Part shown: positions 14,263 through 23,892 of the stretch, piece after piece
How the letters are laid out: every line of letters starts with the position of its first letter
Position numbering within the stretch: the first letter of the stretch is position 1
Assembly: GCA_021300475.1 (NCBI GenBank)
Contig: JAJTDO010000018.1
Span: 1 to 52,124, forward strand
Length of the DNA stretch: 52,124 nucleotides
Direction of reading: 5' to 3'
From: Burkholderiales bacterium
GTDB lineage: Bacteria > Pseudomonadota > Gammaproteobacteria > Burkholderiales > Burkholderiaceae_B
Notes under the pieces: model-generated
What the model was told of the DNA's origin: nothing
What the model saw: only the letters and a program-made list of their open reading frames with translations
Databases searched by the model: none
Program-made: the position numbers and the translations under genes

Positions 14263-15567
14263 TTAAAACTTAAGCAAGGGACCCCAAGTGGGTTCCCTGA
14301 CATCGCTGGCAGACATACTGAGTTTCTGTCTGACTTTGCCATCAAATGATGTGATGGATAAAACGCCTTTTCCGCCCTGTTCGGTCGCATACATGATCAT
14401 GCGCCCGTTGGCTGAGAAGCTGGGGCTCTCGTCGCGGGATGTGTTGGTCAGCAAACGCTCTTCGCCACTCTGCAAATCAAGCACTGCGAGCCTGAACTGG
14501 CCATCGCGACGCGCAATGAAGGCCAGGCTTTTATTGTCGGGGCTGACCCGGGGGGAAATATTGTAAGTGCCTGAAAACGTAACGCGCTTGGCGGCGCCGC
14601 CGTCTATTGGCATGACATAAATTTGTGGTCCACCGCTGCGGTCGGAAGTGAAATAAATGGAACCACCATCTTTGGAGAAGGCCGGTTCTGTTTCAATGCC
14701 GCTGGTGTTGGTGAGCCGTTTCAAGCCAGAGCCGTCTGCATTCGACAGGTAAATTTGCGAATTGCCGTCGCGGGTCAGTACAAATGCAAGCTTGCCGCCG
14801 TCGGGTGACCAGGCGGGTGCTGAATTGTTGCCTTTGTAGTTGGCCACGGTGATGCGTTGCCCGGTTGGCAGGGAATGGATATAAATCACCGGTTTGCGCG
14901 ATTCAAAAGACACATAGGCGACGCGCGTGCCATCTGGCGACCAAGTAGGGGAAATAATGGGTTCGCGGGAAGTCAGTGCCGTTTGCGCGCTTTCACCGTC
15001 GGCGTCTGCAACAATGAGGTCGTAGCGGGAGCCGTTTTTGGTCACATACGCAATGCGTGTGCTGAACACCCCGGGTTCACCTGTCAGTTTCTGATAAATG
15101 AAATCCGAAATGGCGTGGGCAGTTTGGCGCAATTGCTCTGGTGGTGCGGTGACTGTTTGCCCGCCCAGAGAAACCTGTTTTGCGATGTCAAACAAGGCAA
15201 AGCGCACATCGTATTTGCCATTGGCCAAGCGGGTGATGGAGCCTTGCATCAGCGCGTCTGCACCGGCAGCTTTCAGGCTGCTGTAGGCAACCGGTGAGTT
15301 TTCCGTGGGTCTGCTGTCGGCTGCGATGGGCAGCATGCGAAACAGGCCGCTTCGTTCAAGGTCTGAACGTACAATGGCGGAAATATCTTGAGGTGGGGCA
15401 GATTCAGAAGCCAGATCTGCAATTGCGATGGGGAACTGACTTGAACCGACCCCGGAAATTTCAATACGCAGCTGCGCATGTGCGTTGGTCAGGACAAAAC
15501 TCAGTACAAGCAGAAAAAAAAGCCGAGCGCTTTGTTTCCACGCATGTATGCCATTGAAAGAAGGCAT
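14263..15567 (-). CDS. tolB: Tol-Pal system beta-propeller protein TolB
   Basis: TolB is the periplasmic partner that moves between TolA and Pal. The 434 residues begin with a signal peptide (LFFLLVLSFVLTNAHA, cleavage near residue 32), then an N-terminal alpha/beta domain (about 35-160) and a six-bladed propeller marked by repeated WSPDG-type motifs (SPTWSPDGTRVAYVS, APAWSPDGGKLAFV, EPAFSKDGGSIYFTS, SPRVSPDNKSLAFIA). A gap of 100 bases separates it from tolA, and a separate promoter is visible there. Confidence 0.97.
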   Translation of the reverse strand: MPSFNGIHAWKQSARLFFLLVLSFVLTNAHAQLRIEISGVGSSQFPIAIADLASESAPPQDISAIVRSDLERSGLFRMLPIAADSRPTENSPVAYSSLKAAGADALMQGSITRLANGKYDVRFALFDIAKQVSLGGQTVTAPPEQLRQTAHAISDFIYQKLTGEPGVFSTRIAYVTKNGSRYDLIVADADGESAQTALTSREPIISPTWSPDGTRVAYVSFESRKPVIYIHSLPTGQRITVANYKGNNSAPAWSPDGGKLAFVLTRDGNSQIYLSNADGSGLKRLTNTSGIETEPAFSKDGGSIYFTSDRSGGPQIYVMPIDGGAAKRVTFSGTYNISPRVSPDNKSLAFIARRDGQFRLAVLDLQSGEERLLTNTSRDESPSFSANGRMIMYATEQGGKGVLSITSFDGKVRQKLSMSASDVREPTWGPLLKF

Positions 15568-15605
15568 GTTTTAAACCTTTTGTTGCATTTAACAAATAAC
15601 GCGTG

Positions 15606-15635
15606 ATTATAGCCGAGCTGAGGGTGTTTTGTCTG
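15606..15635 (-). promoter_or_regulatory. Probable internal promoter for tolB-pal-cpoB
   Basis: On the minus strand CAGACA (15630-15635) and a perfect TATAAT (15606-15611) are 18 bases apart, about 38 bases before the tolB start. A separate promoter for tolB-pal is known in other bacteria; its use here is inference. Confidence 0.5.
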
Positions 15636-15667
15636 AATTTGCGAGGACTTACTGCTTCTGCTGACCG

Positions 15668-16750
15668 TTATCTGCCCTCTTTAGGCTTGAAGCTCAATTC
15701 CAATTCACGATTATAGGTACCTTCCTTGGCTCTGGGTAGAGGATTGGACTTGTTGATGGCCCTTTCAATGGCGTCATCGCAACCTGGAAAACCGCTGCTT
15801 CGTTTTTTGCTGACGCGGACAATTTCCCCTGAGTTTAGTTGCTCAACGACAAACACAGCTTCCGGATTGCCGGGAACATCGCAACCCGAACCGGTGAGGT
15901 TGTTGCGAATCTTGCCGATCACACGGTCTGCATACCCCGGGTCTCTGGCCGCGCCTGCGCCGCTGCCGGTGGTGGAGGCATTGATGTTGCCCAACACGCG
16001 TGAACTGTCCTTGTTCATCAGGTCCGCCAGTGCTTTTTCACGGTCGGCCTCACGTTTTTTGTCCTGCTCAAGTTTTTCTGCCTTTTTCAGATCCTCTTTT
16101 TTGGAGTCTTCTTTTTTAGGCTCTTCTTTCTTGGGTGGTTCTTTTTTAGGCTCTTCTTTTTTAGGTGGTTCTTTTTTAGGCTCTTCCTTCTTGGGTGGTT
16201 CTTTTTTAGGCTCTTCTTTTTTAGGTGGTTCTTTTTTAGGCTCTTCCTTCTTGGGCGGCTCTTTTTTCGGATCTTCCTTGGGTTTTTTCTTTTCGTCTTT
16301 CAGAGCAATATCGGGTTTTACCGGAGGCTCTGGTTTCAGCTGAGGCTTGGGCTCTAACTTGGGTTGCGGCTTAGGCTCTACCTTGGGTTGCGGTTTGGGT
16401 TCTACTTTGGGAGGTTCAGCCGGTGCCGCTGCCTGAGGCATGGCGGGCAAGGAGCCCCACAGCTCCGCCTGCATCGGGGCGGGTTCACTGGTCACCCATT
16501 GCACGCCCAAAAACAGCATGCTGATGAGCAGCAGGTGCGCCAAGGCAGCCAGCGCAAACGAACGCTGGGCGTAGGGGTCGGCTTCAACGTTGATTTTGTC
16601 TTCTGACAAACCTTCCATTGCGAAACGCATGCCCATGGCAGGCACCGGCTCGCGGTTGGCCGTCATTTTTTCCCCGGTGAGGGGGGCATCTGACGCGTCT
16701 GAGCCCAGAGAGCCCGGTTCGCGCCGGCCGCTGTCCGGCTGTTCGCTCAT
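15668..16750 (-). CDS. tolA: TolA, inner-membrane spanning protein of the Tol-Pal system, with repeat-rich domain II
   Basis: TolA carries the proton-motive-force signal of TolQR across the periplasm to TolB and Pal. The 360-residue product has an unusually long cytoplasmic N-terminus (about 63 residues), one membrane segment (64-82, SFALAALAHLLLISMLF), a Pro/Lys-rich stretch with VEPKPQPK repeats, five exact copies of KKEPPKKEEP-type decapeptides (161-210), a charged helix, and a C-terminal TonB-like domain (about 270-360) with two Cys (in GSGCDVPGN and GFPGCDDAI) as in other TolA. The ATG overlaps the tolR stop (ATGA), supporting this start, although Met at 29, 39 and 41 would give a shorter tail. 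Confidence 0.95.
   Translation of the reverse strand: MSEQPDSGRREPGSLGSDASDAPLTGEKMTANREPVPAMGMRFAMEGLSEDKINVEADPYAQRSFALAALAHLLLISMLFLGVQWVTSEPAPMQAELWGSLPAMPQAAAPAEPPKVEPKPQPKVEPKPQPKLEPKPQLKPEPPVKPDIALKDEKKKPKEDPKKEPPKKEEPKKEPPKKEEPKKEPPKKEEPKKEPPKKEEPKKEPPKKEEPKKEDSKKEDLKKAEKLEQDKKREADREKALADLMNKDSSRVLGNINASTTGSGAGAARDPGYADRVIGKIRNNLTGSGCDVPGNPEAVFVVEQLNSGEIVRVSKKRSSGFPGCDDAIERAINKSNPLPRAKEGTYNRELELSFKPKEGR
16121..16270 (-). repeat. Five 30-bp tandem repeats inside tolA
   Basis: Five consecutive 30-bp units code for the decapeptides of TolA domain II (residues 161-210). Units 2 and 4 are identical to each other, and units 1, 3 and 5 resemble each other more closely, so the array also has a 60-bp higher order. 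This is seen directly and predicts length variation by slippage without a frameshift. Confidence 0.9.
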
Positions 16751-17181
16751 GGTGCCGGTTTCACCAACAGACCCACACGCGGAATTGCCGCGCGTTGCAA
16801 TTCATCCATCACATTCATCACCACTTCATACTTGACGGATTTATCGGCCGCAATGACCACCGGCCTGTCGGCCTCCTTGCCCATCATGCGCTTTACGGTG
16901 GCGGCGACATTGGCTTTTTGTGCATTGCCTTCCTGACTGGTTTTCCTGTCCTTGACTGAAATTTGACCGTCGGCCTGTATGCTCACTTCAATGGGAATTT
17001 GAGGTTGCGACTGGTTGCTCTTGGCCACGCTGGGCAAATCCAGTACGCCCGGGCTCACCATGGGCGCTGTCACCATAAAAATGACCAACAACACCAACAT
17101 AACGTCGATGTAGGGCACCACATTGATTTCGTTCATGGCTCTGCGCGGATGCCTGCGCCCCAGATGGATGTCTCCACTCAT
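16747..17181 (-). CDS. tolR: TolR, ExbD-family proton channel component
   Basis: TolR is the ExbD-type partner of TolQ in the inner-membrane proton channel that energises TolA. The 144 residues show the N-terminal segment RRAMNEINVVPYIDVMLVLL, with the conserved membrane Asp in YIDVML, one membrane helix (about 24-44) and a periplasmic domain ending VMDELQRAAIPRVGLLV. It lies ten bases after tolQ and overlaps tolA by four bases, so the three are co-translated. Confidence 0.97.
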   Translation of the reverse strand: MSGDIHLGRRHPRRAMNEINVVPYIDVMLVLLVIFMVTAPMVSPGVLDLPSVAKSNQSQPQIPIEVSIQADGQISVKDRKTSQEGNAQKANVAATVKRMMGKEADRPVVIAADKSVKYEVVMNVMDELQRAAIPRVGLLVKPAP

Positions 17182-17191
17182 GTCGCGCTCC

Positions 17192-17869
17192 TCAGGCCTG
17201 GCGATGCAGAATGTTCAGGAATTCTTCGACGAAGCTCTCAAAACGTATGCAAACGCGGTCAATGTCGTGGGCGTAGCGGTTATATGCAACCACGGCCGGA
17301 ATGGCAGCAAACAGGCCAATCGCGGTGGCCACCAGGGCTTCTGCGATACCTGGCGCAACACTGGCCAGCGTGGCTTGTTGCACACTGGCCAAGCCGCGGA
17401 AAGCGTGCATGATGCCCCAGACGGTACCGAACAAGCCGATGTAAGGGCTGACTGAGCCTGCCGAGGCCAGCAGGGCCAGATTGCTTTCCAGCGCGTCTGT
17501 TTCCCGTTGGTAGGCTGCACGCATCGCGCGGCGGGCACCATCAATGAGCAATGTTCGGTCTGTGAGTCCTTTTTGCTGCCTGCCGCGGATGAATTCACGC
17601 ATGCCGGCTTCGAAAATTCTTTCCAGTGCGCCGGATTCGCCCCGGTTGTTCATGGCGCGTTGGTATAAGGTGTTGAGATCGCCACCCGCCCAGAAATCGC
17701 GCTCGAACGCTTCGGTTTGAACCTGCGCATCCTTGATGGAATACCACTTTCTGAAAATCGTGGTCCATGAGGCCAGCGAGATCAGCATCAAAATGAACAT
17801 AATCATTTGAACTACCAGGCTGGCATTGAGGACCAGCGAAAGTATGGACATGTCTTGGCTGCCGCTCAT
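17192..17869 (-). CDS. tolQ: TolQ, MotA/TolQ/ExbB proton channel
   Basis: TolQ forms the proton channel with TolR. The 225-residue protein has three membrane segments (about 10-35, 128-150 and 165-190), with the family motifs [15 protein letters not shown] and [26 protein letters not shown]. It opens the tolQ-tolR-tolA block and follows ybgC by 93 bases. The start ATG at 17869 gives the expected [11 protein letters not shown]-terminus. Confidence 0.97.
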   Translation of the reverse strand: MSGSQDMSILSLVLNASLVVQMIMFILMLISLASWTTIFRKWYSIKDAQVQTEAFERDFWAGGDLNTLYQRAMNNRGESGALERIFEAGMREFIRGRQQKGLTDRTLLIDGARRAMRAAYQRETDALESNLALLASAGSVSPYIGLFGTVWGIMHAFRGLASVQQATLASVAPGIAEALVATAIGLFAAIPAVVAYNRYAHDIDRVCIRFESFVEEFLNILHRQA

Positions 17870-17962
17870 GCAAGGGTTCCTGTTGTGTTTAAGTGATCAA
17901 GCCCACATTCTAAAGCAAGGCGAGGGGAGTGCGTTCTGCGCACCGTTAAAGTTGTCCGGATT

Positions 17963-18373
17963 TTAGCCTGTGAGTGTGTTTTGCATGGCCATGCGAACAG
18001 GCTCGGGCAGGGCGCAAGGTTTGAAGTGTTCGCCGCTGACACAGGCCACCTTGGTTCGGCAGCGCGTCAGCAATACGCCACCGCAGTGAATTTCCTGAGC
18101 AAACTCGACAGCGACCCGCCCCAGTTTTTCAATGTGCACGCTGACGCTTAGGAGGTCATCAAGGCGGGCTGAGGCCAGGTAGTCTGTTTCAACTTTTCGG
18201 ACAACAAAAAAGATGGACTGTTCTTGCGCCAGTTTTTGTTGTTCAAACCCCAGCGAACGCAGCCATTCTGTTCTGGCCCGTTCAAAAAATTTCAGGTAGT
18301 TGGCGTAGTACACCACGCCGCCTGCATCGGTGTCTTCGTAAAACACCCGCACAGCGAATTGAAAATTTGCCAT
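17963..18373 (-). CDS. ybgC: Tol-Pal-associated acyl-CoA thioesterase YbgC
   Basis: This is a hot-dog-fold thioesterase of about 136 residues acting on acyl-CoA or acyl-ACP near the inner membrane; its gene normally leads the tol-pal cluster, as here. The active-site region is clear: FYEDTDAGGVVYYANYLKFF with the catalytic Asp, then RARTEWLRSLG. The ATG at 18373 gives MANFQFAVRVFYED; the TTG at 18388 would add five residues and is less likely. It is divergent from the wax ester synthase gene across 65 bases. Confidence 0.94.
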   Translation of the reverse strand: MANFQFAVRVFYEDTDAGGVVYYANYLKFFERARTEWLRSLGFEQQKLAQEQSIFFVVRKVETDYLASARLDDLLSVSVHIEKLGRVAVEFAQEIHCGGVLLTRCRTKVACVSGEHFKPCALPEPVRMAMQNTLTG

Positions 18374-18438
18374 TTTAATGTTCCGCAATTGTCATTCTAT
18401 GTATTATTGTAATCAAGACTAAAAACAGGAGACAAAAC

Positions 18439-19953
18439 ATGGCGAGCCGTTCCATTCCAATTCTTGACGCATCTTGGCTGTATGTTGAATCCAAAGAAGC
18501 GCCGATGCATGTGGGCAGCATGGCCATTTTTTCCTTACCTCCCGGGCACAGTCCAGACACTTTGAAGGCAGCCATCGCCGCCTTGCGAAAATCCAATACG
18601 TTTGCGCCTCCTTTCAATTATGTCTTGTCTGATCCGAATTTGCGCACACTCGCGCCAAAGTGGAAAACGGTGGACCATGTTGATCTGGAATACCACTTGC
18701 GTCACAGTGCACTTCCCAAGCCGGGCGGTGAGCGTGAATTGGGTACCCTGATTTCCCGTTTGCATTCCAACCCGCTGGATTTCCACAGACCGCTGTGGGA
18801 ATGCCACATTATTGAGGGTCTGGAGGGCAACCGTTTTGCCATGTACACCAAAATGCACCATTCACTGATCGACGGCATTGGCGCGGTTCGGTTGATGAAC
18901 CGCATTTTTGCCACCAGCGCAGCCGAAAGCATGGAATTGCCCGCTTTCTGGTCTTCCGGCGTCAAGGCCCCGGGTAAAAAAGGTGCTCCTCTTCCTTTGG
19001 TGGAGCAGGCCAAACAGTGGTGGAAGATTGCAAAGGCCAATTCCGCCTCCATGCCTGATGTTGCCAAGGCGTTGTTTACCTTGGGAAAGGAAGCGGTTAA
19101 AAAAGAGAATCCTGCCTTGGCCCATCCATTTTCCGGTCCAAAGTCCATACTCAACGGAAAAGTCTCTGGCGCACGTCGCGTGGCCACGCAGCACTATGAG
19201 TTGAGCCGCATCAAGGGCCTGGCCGAGAAAGCCGGTGTCAGCGTCAATGACATTTTGCTGGCCATTTGCTCTGGCTCCATGCGCCGTTACCTGAAAGAAC
19301 AAAACGCGTTGCCGAAAACCTCTCTGATGGCTGGCTTGCCTGTTTCCGTGCGCCCCGCAGACGATGATTCCGGCGGCAATGCCATCAGCTTTATTTCCGC
19401 TTACTTGTACACCGACATTGAAGACCCTCTGGTGCGTCTGAAAGCCATCCGGGAATCAACGCAGGCGGGCAAGGCCCATTTGCAAACCATGCCTAAAGCA
19501 GGTTTGAACAACTACACCATGTTGTTGATGAGCCCGATGATGTTGCAACTGATGACGGGGTTGGGTGGTGTGGGACGTCCCATTTTTAACGTTGTGATTT
19601 CCAATGTGCCGGGGCCGGACAAAGACCTGTATTTCTGGGGTTGCAAATTGGAGCAGTTCTACCCGATTTCACTGATTCCGCACGGACAGGCGCTCAACAT
19701 CACCGTGGTCACCTATTCTGGTCAATTCAACTTGGCGTTCACCGGGGACTACAACGCCTTGCCGCATTTGCAGCGCCTCGCGGTTTACACGGGCGAAGCG
19801 TTGGCAGAGTTGGAGGCTTTGGTGGTGGGGCGCGTGGCGCCTAAAAAACCGGTGCCCAAGTCGGTTGCGGTGGAAGAGGCCAGAGCACAGGCCTCTGAGA
19901 AGAAAGCCCCTGCCAAGGCACGCAAGCCAAAAGTGGAAACACCCGCCTCCTGA
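18439..19953 (+). CDS. Wax ester synthase / acyl-CoA:diacylglycerol acyltransferase (WS/DGAT)
   Basis: The enzyme makes wax esters or triacylglycerol from acyl-CoA and alcohols or diacylglycerol, storage lipids that form at the membrane. The 504-residue product has the WS/DGAT active-site motif HHSLIDG at 140-146, PLW at 118-120, and the conserved VISNVPGPDKDLYFWGC near the C-terminal domain. The last 45 residues are Lys/Ala/Pro-rich, a low-complexity tail beyond the normal domain. GGAG lies ten bases upstream of the ATG (AGGAGACAAAAC). No other lipid-storage gene adjoins it. Fatty alcohol versus diacylglycerol preference cannot be read from the sequence. Confidence 0.93.
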   Translation: MASRSIPILDASWLYVESKEAPMHVGSMAIFSLPPGHSPDTLKAAIAALRKSNTFAPPFNYVLSDPNLRTLAPKWKTVDHVDLEYHLRHSALPKPGGERELGTLISRLHSNPLDFHRPLWECHIIEGLEGNRFAMYTKMHHSLIDGIGAVRLMNRIFATSAAESMELPAFWSSGVKAPGKKGAPLPLVEQAKQWWKIAKANSASMPDVAKALFTLGKEAVKKENPALAHPFSGPKSILNGKVSGARRVATQHYELSRIKGLAEKAGVSVNDILLAICSGSMRRYLKEQNALPKTSLMAGLPVSVRPADDDSGGNAISFISAYLYTDIEDPLVRLKAIRESTQAGKAHLQTMPKAGLNNYTMLLMSPMMLQLMTGLGGVGRPIFNVVISNVPGPDKDLYFWGCKLEQFYPISLIPHGQALNITVVTYSGQFNLAFTGDYNALPHLQRLAVYTGEALAELEALVVGRVAPKKPVPKSVAVEEARAQASEKKAPAKARKPKVETPAS

Positions 19954-19975
19954 AAGGTTTCTGAAGCGTCGGGTT

Positions 19976-21019
19976 TTAATCGAAGAGTGCGGCGGAGTCT
20001 GAACCGTTCGCGCCCTTCGGTGGTGTGACGCCGAAATGCCGGTAGGCATGCACGGTGGCAATTCTGCCTCTGGGTGTGCGTTGCAAATACCCTTGTTGAA
20101 TCAGGTAGGGTTCCAGCACATCTTCAATGGTGTCGCGTTCTTCACCGATGGCAGCCGCAAGGTTGTCCACCCCGACCGGTCCACCATCGAATTTTTCAAT
20201 GACTGACAACAACAGGTGCCTGTCCATGGGGTCTAAGCCCAGGCTGTCCACATCCAGCATGGAAAGCGCAGCATCTGCCACAGGCAAGCTGATTGCGCCA
20301 TCTGCCCGGACTTGTGCGTAGTCGCGCACCCGCCGCAACAGGCGGTTGGCAATGCGGGGAGTGCCACGTGAGCGCTTGGCCACTTCCAAGCTGCCTTCCG
20401 GTGTGATGGGCACATTGAGCAGACCTGCCGAGCGGGTGACAATCCGCGACAATTCCTCGGGGGTGTAGAACTCTAGCCGGGCGACAATGCCAAAGCGGTC
20501 GCGCAGCGGGTTGGTGAGCATGCCAGCCCGGGTGGTTGCGCCCACCAATGTAAACGGTTGCAGGTCCAGCTTGACCGAACGCGCCCCCGGCCCTTCGCCA
20601 ATCATGATGTCGATTTGATAGTCTTCCAGCGCAGGGTAAAGAATTTCTTCCACCACAGGCGACAGACGGTGAATTTCATCAATGAACAAAACATCGTTGC
20701 GTTCCAGATTGGTGAGCAACGCGGCCAGATCGCCGGGGCGCTCCAGTACGGGGCCGGAAGTTTGGCGCAGGTTCACGCCCATTTCGCGGGCAATAATGTG
20801 GGCCAGCGTGGTTTTCCCCAAACCCGGCGGGCCGAACAGCAACACATGGTCGAGCGCCTCTTCTCGCCCGCGAGCCGCGGCAACAAATAAATCAAGCTGG
20901 TTGCGGATTTTTTGCTGCCCCACATAGTCGGACAGCACCTTTGGGCGCAAGGCGCGTTCGAAGGCTTCTTCGTTAGGTGACGAGGCTTTGGGGGAAATCA
21001 GGCGGTCGGGTTCTATCAT
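19976..21019 (-). CDS. ruvB: Holliday junction branch migration ATPase RuvB
   Basis: RuvB is the hexameric motor of the RuvAB complex that moves Holliday junctions in recombination repair. The 347 residues show Walker [10 protein letters not shown] (63-71), Walker [10 protein letters not shown] (110-118), sensor GATTRAG and the C-terminal winged helix with [16 protein letters not shown]. The gene follows ruvA by five bases on the minus strand and is convergent with the WS/DGAT gene. Confidence 0.98.
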   Translation of the reverse strand: MIEPDRLISPKASSPNEEAFERALRPKVLSDYVGQQKIRNQLDLFVAAARGREEALDHVLLFGPPGLGKTTLAHIIAREMGVNLRQTSGPVLERPGDLAALLTNLERNDVLFIDEIHRLSPVVEEILYPALEDYQIDIMIGEGPGARSVKLDLQPFTLVGATTRAGMLTNPLRDRFGIVARLEFYTPEELSRIVTRSAGLLNVPITPEGSLEVAKRSRGTPRIANRLLRRVRDYAQVRADGAISLPVADAALSMLDVDSLGLDPMDRHLLLSVIEKFDGGPVGVDNLAAAIGEERDTIEDVLEPYLIQQGYLQRTPRGRIATVHAYRHFGVTPPKGANGSDSAALFD

Positions 21020-21024
21020 TGTGC

Positions 21025-21603
21025 TTATTTCATCAGTGATTTCAGTGCCAGTCGCAGGCCGTCTGTAACCGAGCTTTCGCCCGGCACGGCCTTGGCGGCC
21101 AGCAGGGCTTCTTTTTCAGAATAACCCAGTGCACACAAGGCCTGAACAATTTCTGCACGCGTATCGGGTTGGCTGTGCCCGCCACCTGCAGAGGGCAAGG
21201 CGTCTGCCAGTTTTCCTTTGAGTTCCAGAAGAATGCGTTCAGCGGTTTTTTTTCCAATGCCGGGTACGCGCGTCAAGCGACCGGCTTCCTGAAGTGCGAT
21301 GGCCTGACGCAATTCTGCGATGCTCAAACCTGACAACACCGCCAAAGCGGTTCGTGCACCCACACCAGAGACCTTGACCAACTCACGAAAACCCATGCGT
21401 TCATCTTCGGTTAAAAAACCGAACAGCAAATGGGCGTCTTCACGAATGACCAGTTGCGTAAGAAAACTGACTTTTTCACCCAGACCGGGCAAATTGAAGA
21501 AACTGCTCATGGGCAGTTGCACTTCATAGCCTACGCCATGAACATCCAGCACCACCATGGGTGCGTTTTTTTCTACAAGGAGGCCGCTGAGTCGTCCGAT
21601 CAT
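21025..21603 (-). CDS. ruvA: Holliday junction DNA helicase subunit RuvA
   Basis: RuvA forms the tetramer that holds Holliday junctions and recruits RuvB. It has 192 residues from the ATG at 21603 (MIGRLSGLL, the family start); an upstream in-frame TTG at 21639 is rejected. Domain I is the N-terminal OB fold, domain II the paired helix-hairpin-helix with [13 protein letters not shown] and [16 protein letters not shown], and domain III the RuvB-binding helix bundle ([12 protein letters not shown]). It is flanked by ruvC and ruvB. Confidence 0.98.
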   Translation of the reverse strand: MIGRLSGLLVEKNAPMVVLDVHGVGYEVQLPMSSFFNLPGLGEKVSFLTQLVIREDAHLLFGFLTEDERMGFRELVKVSGVGARTALAVLSGLSIAELRQAIALQEAGRLTRVPGIGKKTAERILLELKGKLADALPSAGGGHSQPDTRAEIVQALCALGYSEKEALLAAKAVPGESSVTDGLRLALKSLMK

Positions 21604-21673
21604 GCTGTGTTCGAGGGGAAATTGGGTCAAGCGCAACAATACCAGAGTTTTAAAAAAACAACTGTATAAAGTC

Positions 21674-22228
21674 TCAGCGATTCCGCCAGCTGGTGCGGCC
21701 TTTTCGCAATCGGGGTGCCAGCAGGCTTTTGTTGGGTGAGGCGGCCGACATCGATTTCATGAACGCGAGATTCTGGGCGTGTGTCATGGCGGTGGCCAGC
21801 GCATCGGCGGCGTCTGCGCTTGGCGGTCCTGGCAGTGTCAGCAGACGCATGACCATTTCCTGAACTTGCAGTTTGCTGGCTTTGCCGTTGCCCACTGTGG
21901 CCTTTTTTACCTGTAAAGCGGTGTATTCGCTGACGGCGACACCAGCGTGGGTGAGGGCGGTGAGGGCAGCCCCACGCGCTTGCCCCAGCAACAGGGTGGA
22001 TTGCGGGTTGACGTTTACGAAGACAATTTCAACCGCCGCCACTTGGGGTTTGTAGTGTTCCACCAGTTCAACCAGACCGCTGAACAGGGTGTGCAGGCGC
22101 GTGGGCAGGGGCGTGGTGTCGTCGGAACGAATCACACCGCTGGCCACGTAGGTCTGGCTGGCACCTTCAACATCAATAATGCCGTAGCCGGTGATGCGCA
22201 AGCCGGGGTCAATGCCAAGTATGCGCAT
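21674..22228 (-). CDS. ruvC: Holliday junction resolvase RuvC
   Basis: RuvC cuts Holliday junctions symmetrically with a metal-dependent RNase H-fold site. The 184 residues contain the acidic residues expected: D7 in [12 protein letters not shown], Glu in AVEIVFVN, and the acidic pair in [14 protein letters not shown]. The ATG at 22228 matches the family start; it lies within the last bases of purH, a 20-base overlap. ruvA begins 70 bases downstream. Confidence 0.97.
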   Translation of the reverse strand: MRILGIDPGLRITGYGIIDVEGASQTYVASGVIRSDDTTPLPTRLHTLFSGLVELVEHYKPQVAAVEIVFVNVNPQSTLLLGQARGAALTALTHAGVAVSEYTALQVKKATVGNGKASKLQVQEMVMRLLTLPGPPSADAADALATAMTHAQNLAFMKSMSAASPNKSLLAPRLRKGRTSWRNR

Positions 22229-23798
22229 GTTGGGTGGCAATCACTTCATCGTCGCGCATGGAACCACCGGGTTGAATGACACAGCTTGCGCCGGCATCAA
22301 CCACCACATCCAGACCGTCTCGGAACGGGAAAAACGCGTCAGAGGCAACGGCAGAGCCCACCATGTTCAAACCGGCATTTTGTGCCTTGATTGAAGCGAT
22401 GCGGGCGGAATCCACGCGGCTCATCTGGCCTGCGCCCACGCCCACTGTCATGCCGTTTGAACAAAACACAATGGCGTTGGATTTCACGAACTTGGCAACG
22501 CGCCATGCAAACAGCAGGTCATCCCATTGCTGTGCAGTCGGCTCAACTGCACTCACCACTTTCAGGGCGTCGCGTGCAACATTGCGGTTGTCTGGAGACT
22601 GAACCAACAAGCCGCCCCCCACGCGTTTGAAATCATAGGGGTTTTCGCCTGAACCCATCGGAATTTCCAGCAGGCGGACATTCTGTTTGGCAGCAAAAAC
22701 CGCTTTGGCTTCGTTGCTGAATTGTGGCGCCAGCACCACTTCCACAAATTGCTTGGAGACCGCGGCAGCGGTTTGGGCATCAACTTCCCGGTTGAAGGCA
22801 ATAATGCCGCCAAATGCCGAGGTGGGGTCGGTTTGCAAGGCTTTCTGGTAAGCCTCCAAAGTATCTGCTGCAATGGCAACACCGCACGGATTGGCGTGTT
22901 TGACAATGACGCAGGCGGGCACATCAAAGGTACGGACGCATTCCCAGGCAGCGTCTGCATCGGCGATGTTGTTATAGGACAACTCCTTGCCCTGCAATTG
23001 TGTGTAGCTCGCCAACAGACCGGCGGGTGTCTGCAGGTCGCGGTAAAAAGCGGCAGACTGGTGCGGGTTTTCGCCGTAGCGCATGTCTTGGACTTTGCTG
23101 ACCTGCAGGCTGAGCACTTCAGGGTAGGTTTTGCGGGCGGGCGTGTCTTCCAGGCGTCCTTCTGTGCCGTCAAGGCTGGTCAGGAAGGCTGCGATGGCGC
23201 CGTCGTAGCGGCTGGTGTGGGCAAATGCCTTGGTGGCCAAACGAAAGCGCGTCGCCAGACGGGTTGCTGCCGCATGGGTGTTCATCTCTGTGATCACCTG
23301 TGCGTAGTCGCTCGGGTCCACCACGATGGTCACGCCAGTGTAATTTTTTGCTGAAGCGCGCACCATGGCCGGTCCGCCGATATCGATGTTCTCAACAGCG
23401 TCTTCCAGCAAAATATTCTCGCCGGCTGTGGCTTGGTCGAACGGGTACAAATTGACAGCCACCAGATCAATGGCTTGTATGCCGTGTTCTTCCAGGGCTG
23501 CCAAATGTTGCGGTTTGTCTCTGCGGGCCAGAATGCCGCCATGAACTTTCGGATGCAGGGTTTTTACCCGGCCGTCCAGGATTTCAGGGAAACCGGTGGT
23601 GCTGGCCACTTCAACCACGGCGATGCCCTCGGCTGCGAGCAGCTTTGCAGTACCACCGGTGGAGAGGATCTGCACGCCGTGGGCTTGCAGGGCTTTCGCA
23701 AATTCAATCACCTCGGTTTTGTCTGAGACGCTGATTAAAGCGCGCTTGATGGTCAGCAGGTCGGGGGTGCCGGTGGTGGGGCCTTGGGATTTGATCAT
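22209..23798 (-). CDS. purH: Bifunctional AICAR transformylase / IMP cyclohydrolase PurH
   Basis: PurH catalyses the last two steps of purine biosynthesis, AICAR to FAICAR to IMP. The 529 residues have an N-terminal IMP cyclohydrolase (MGS-like) domain with [25 protein letters not shown] and [16 protein letters not shown], and a C-terminal transformylase domain with LRYGENPHQ-like [26 protein letters not shown] and the end [11 protein letters not shown]. It is preceded by fis and followed by ruvC. Confidence 0.98.
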   Translation of the reverse strand: MIKSQGPTTGTPDLLTIKRALISVSDKTEVIEFAKALQAHGVQILSTGGTAKLLAAEGIAVVEVASTTGFPEILDGRVKTLHPKVHGGILARRDKPQHLAALEEHGIQAIDLVAVNLYPFDQATAGENILLEDAVENIDIGGPAMVRASAKNYTGVTIVVDPSDYAQVITEMNTHAAATRLATRFRLATKAFAHTSRYDGAIAAFLTSLDGTEGRLEDTPARKTYPEVLSLQVSKVQDMRYGENPHQSAAFYRDLQTPAGLLASYTQLQGKELSYNNIADADAAWECVRTFDVPACVIVKHANPCGVAIAADTLEAYQKALQTDPTSAFGGIIAFNREVDAQTAAAVSKQFVEVVLAPQFSNEAKAVFAAKQNVRLLEIPMGSGENPYDFKRVGGGLLVQSPDNRNVARDALKVVSAVEPTAQQWDDLLFAWRVAKFVKSNAIVFCSNGMTVGVGAGQMSRVDSARIASIKAQNAGLNMVGSAVASDAFFPFRDGLDVVVDAGASCVIQPGGSMRDDEVIATQHAHTWH

Positions 23799-23892
23799 GG
23801 TGAGCTGTTCGAAAATTCAAAGAGAGAAGAAAGGGGGCGAATCGTGGCGGGATGAGCTGTTTTTTACGCATCACCGCTTTGGCGGTCGCACT

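Noticed and set aside
16121-16270. A CRISPR-like array
   Set aside because: The repeats have no spacers and lie in frame inside tolA.
23873-23886. Inverted repeat ACCGC-TTTG-GCGGT between fis and purH as a terminator
   Set aside because: Only five base pairs and no following T-run on either strand.
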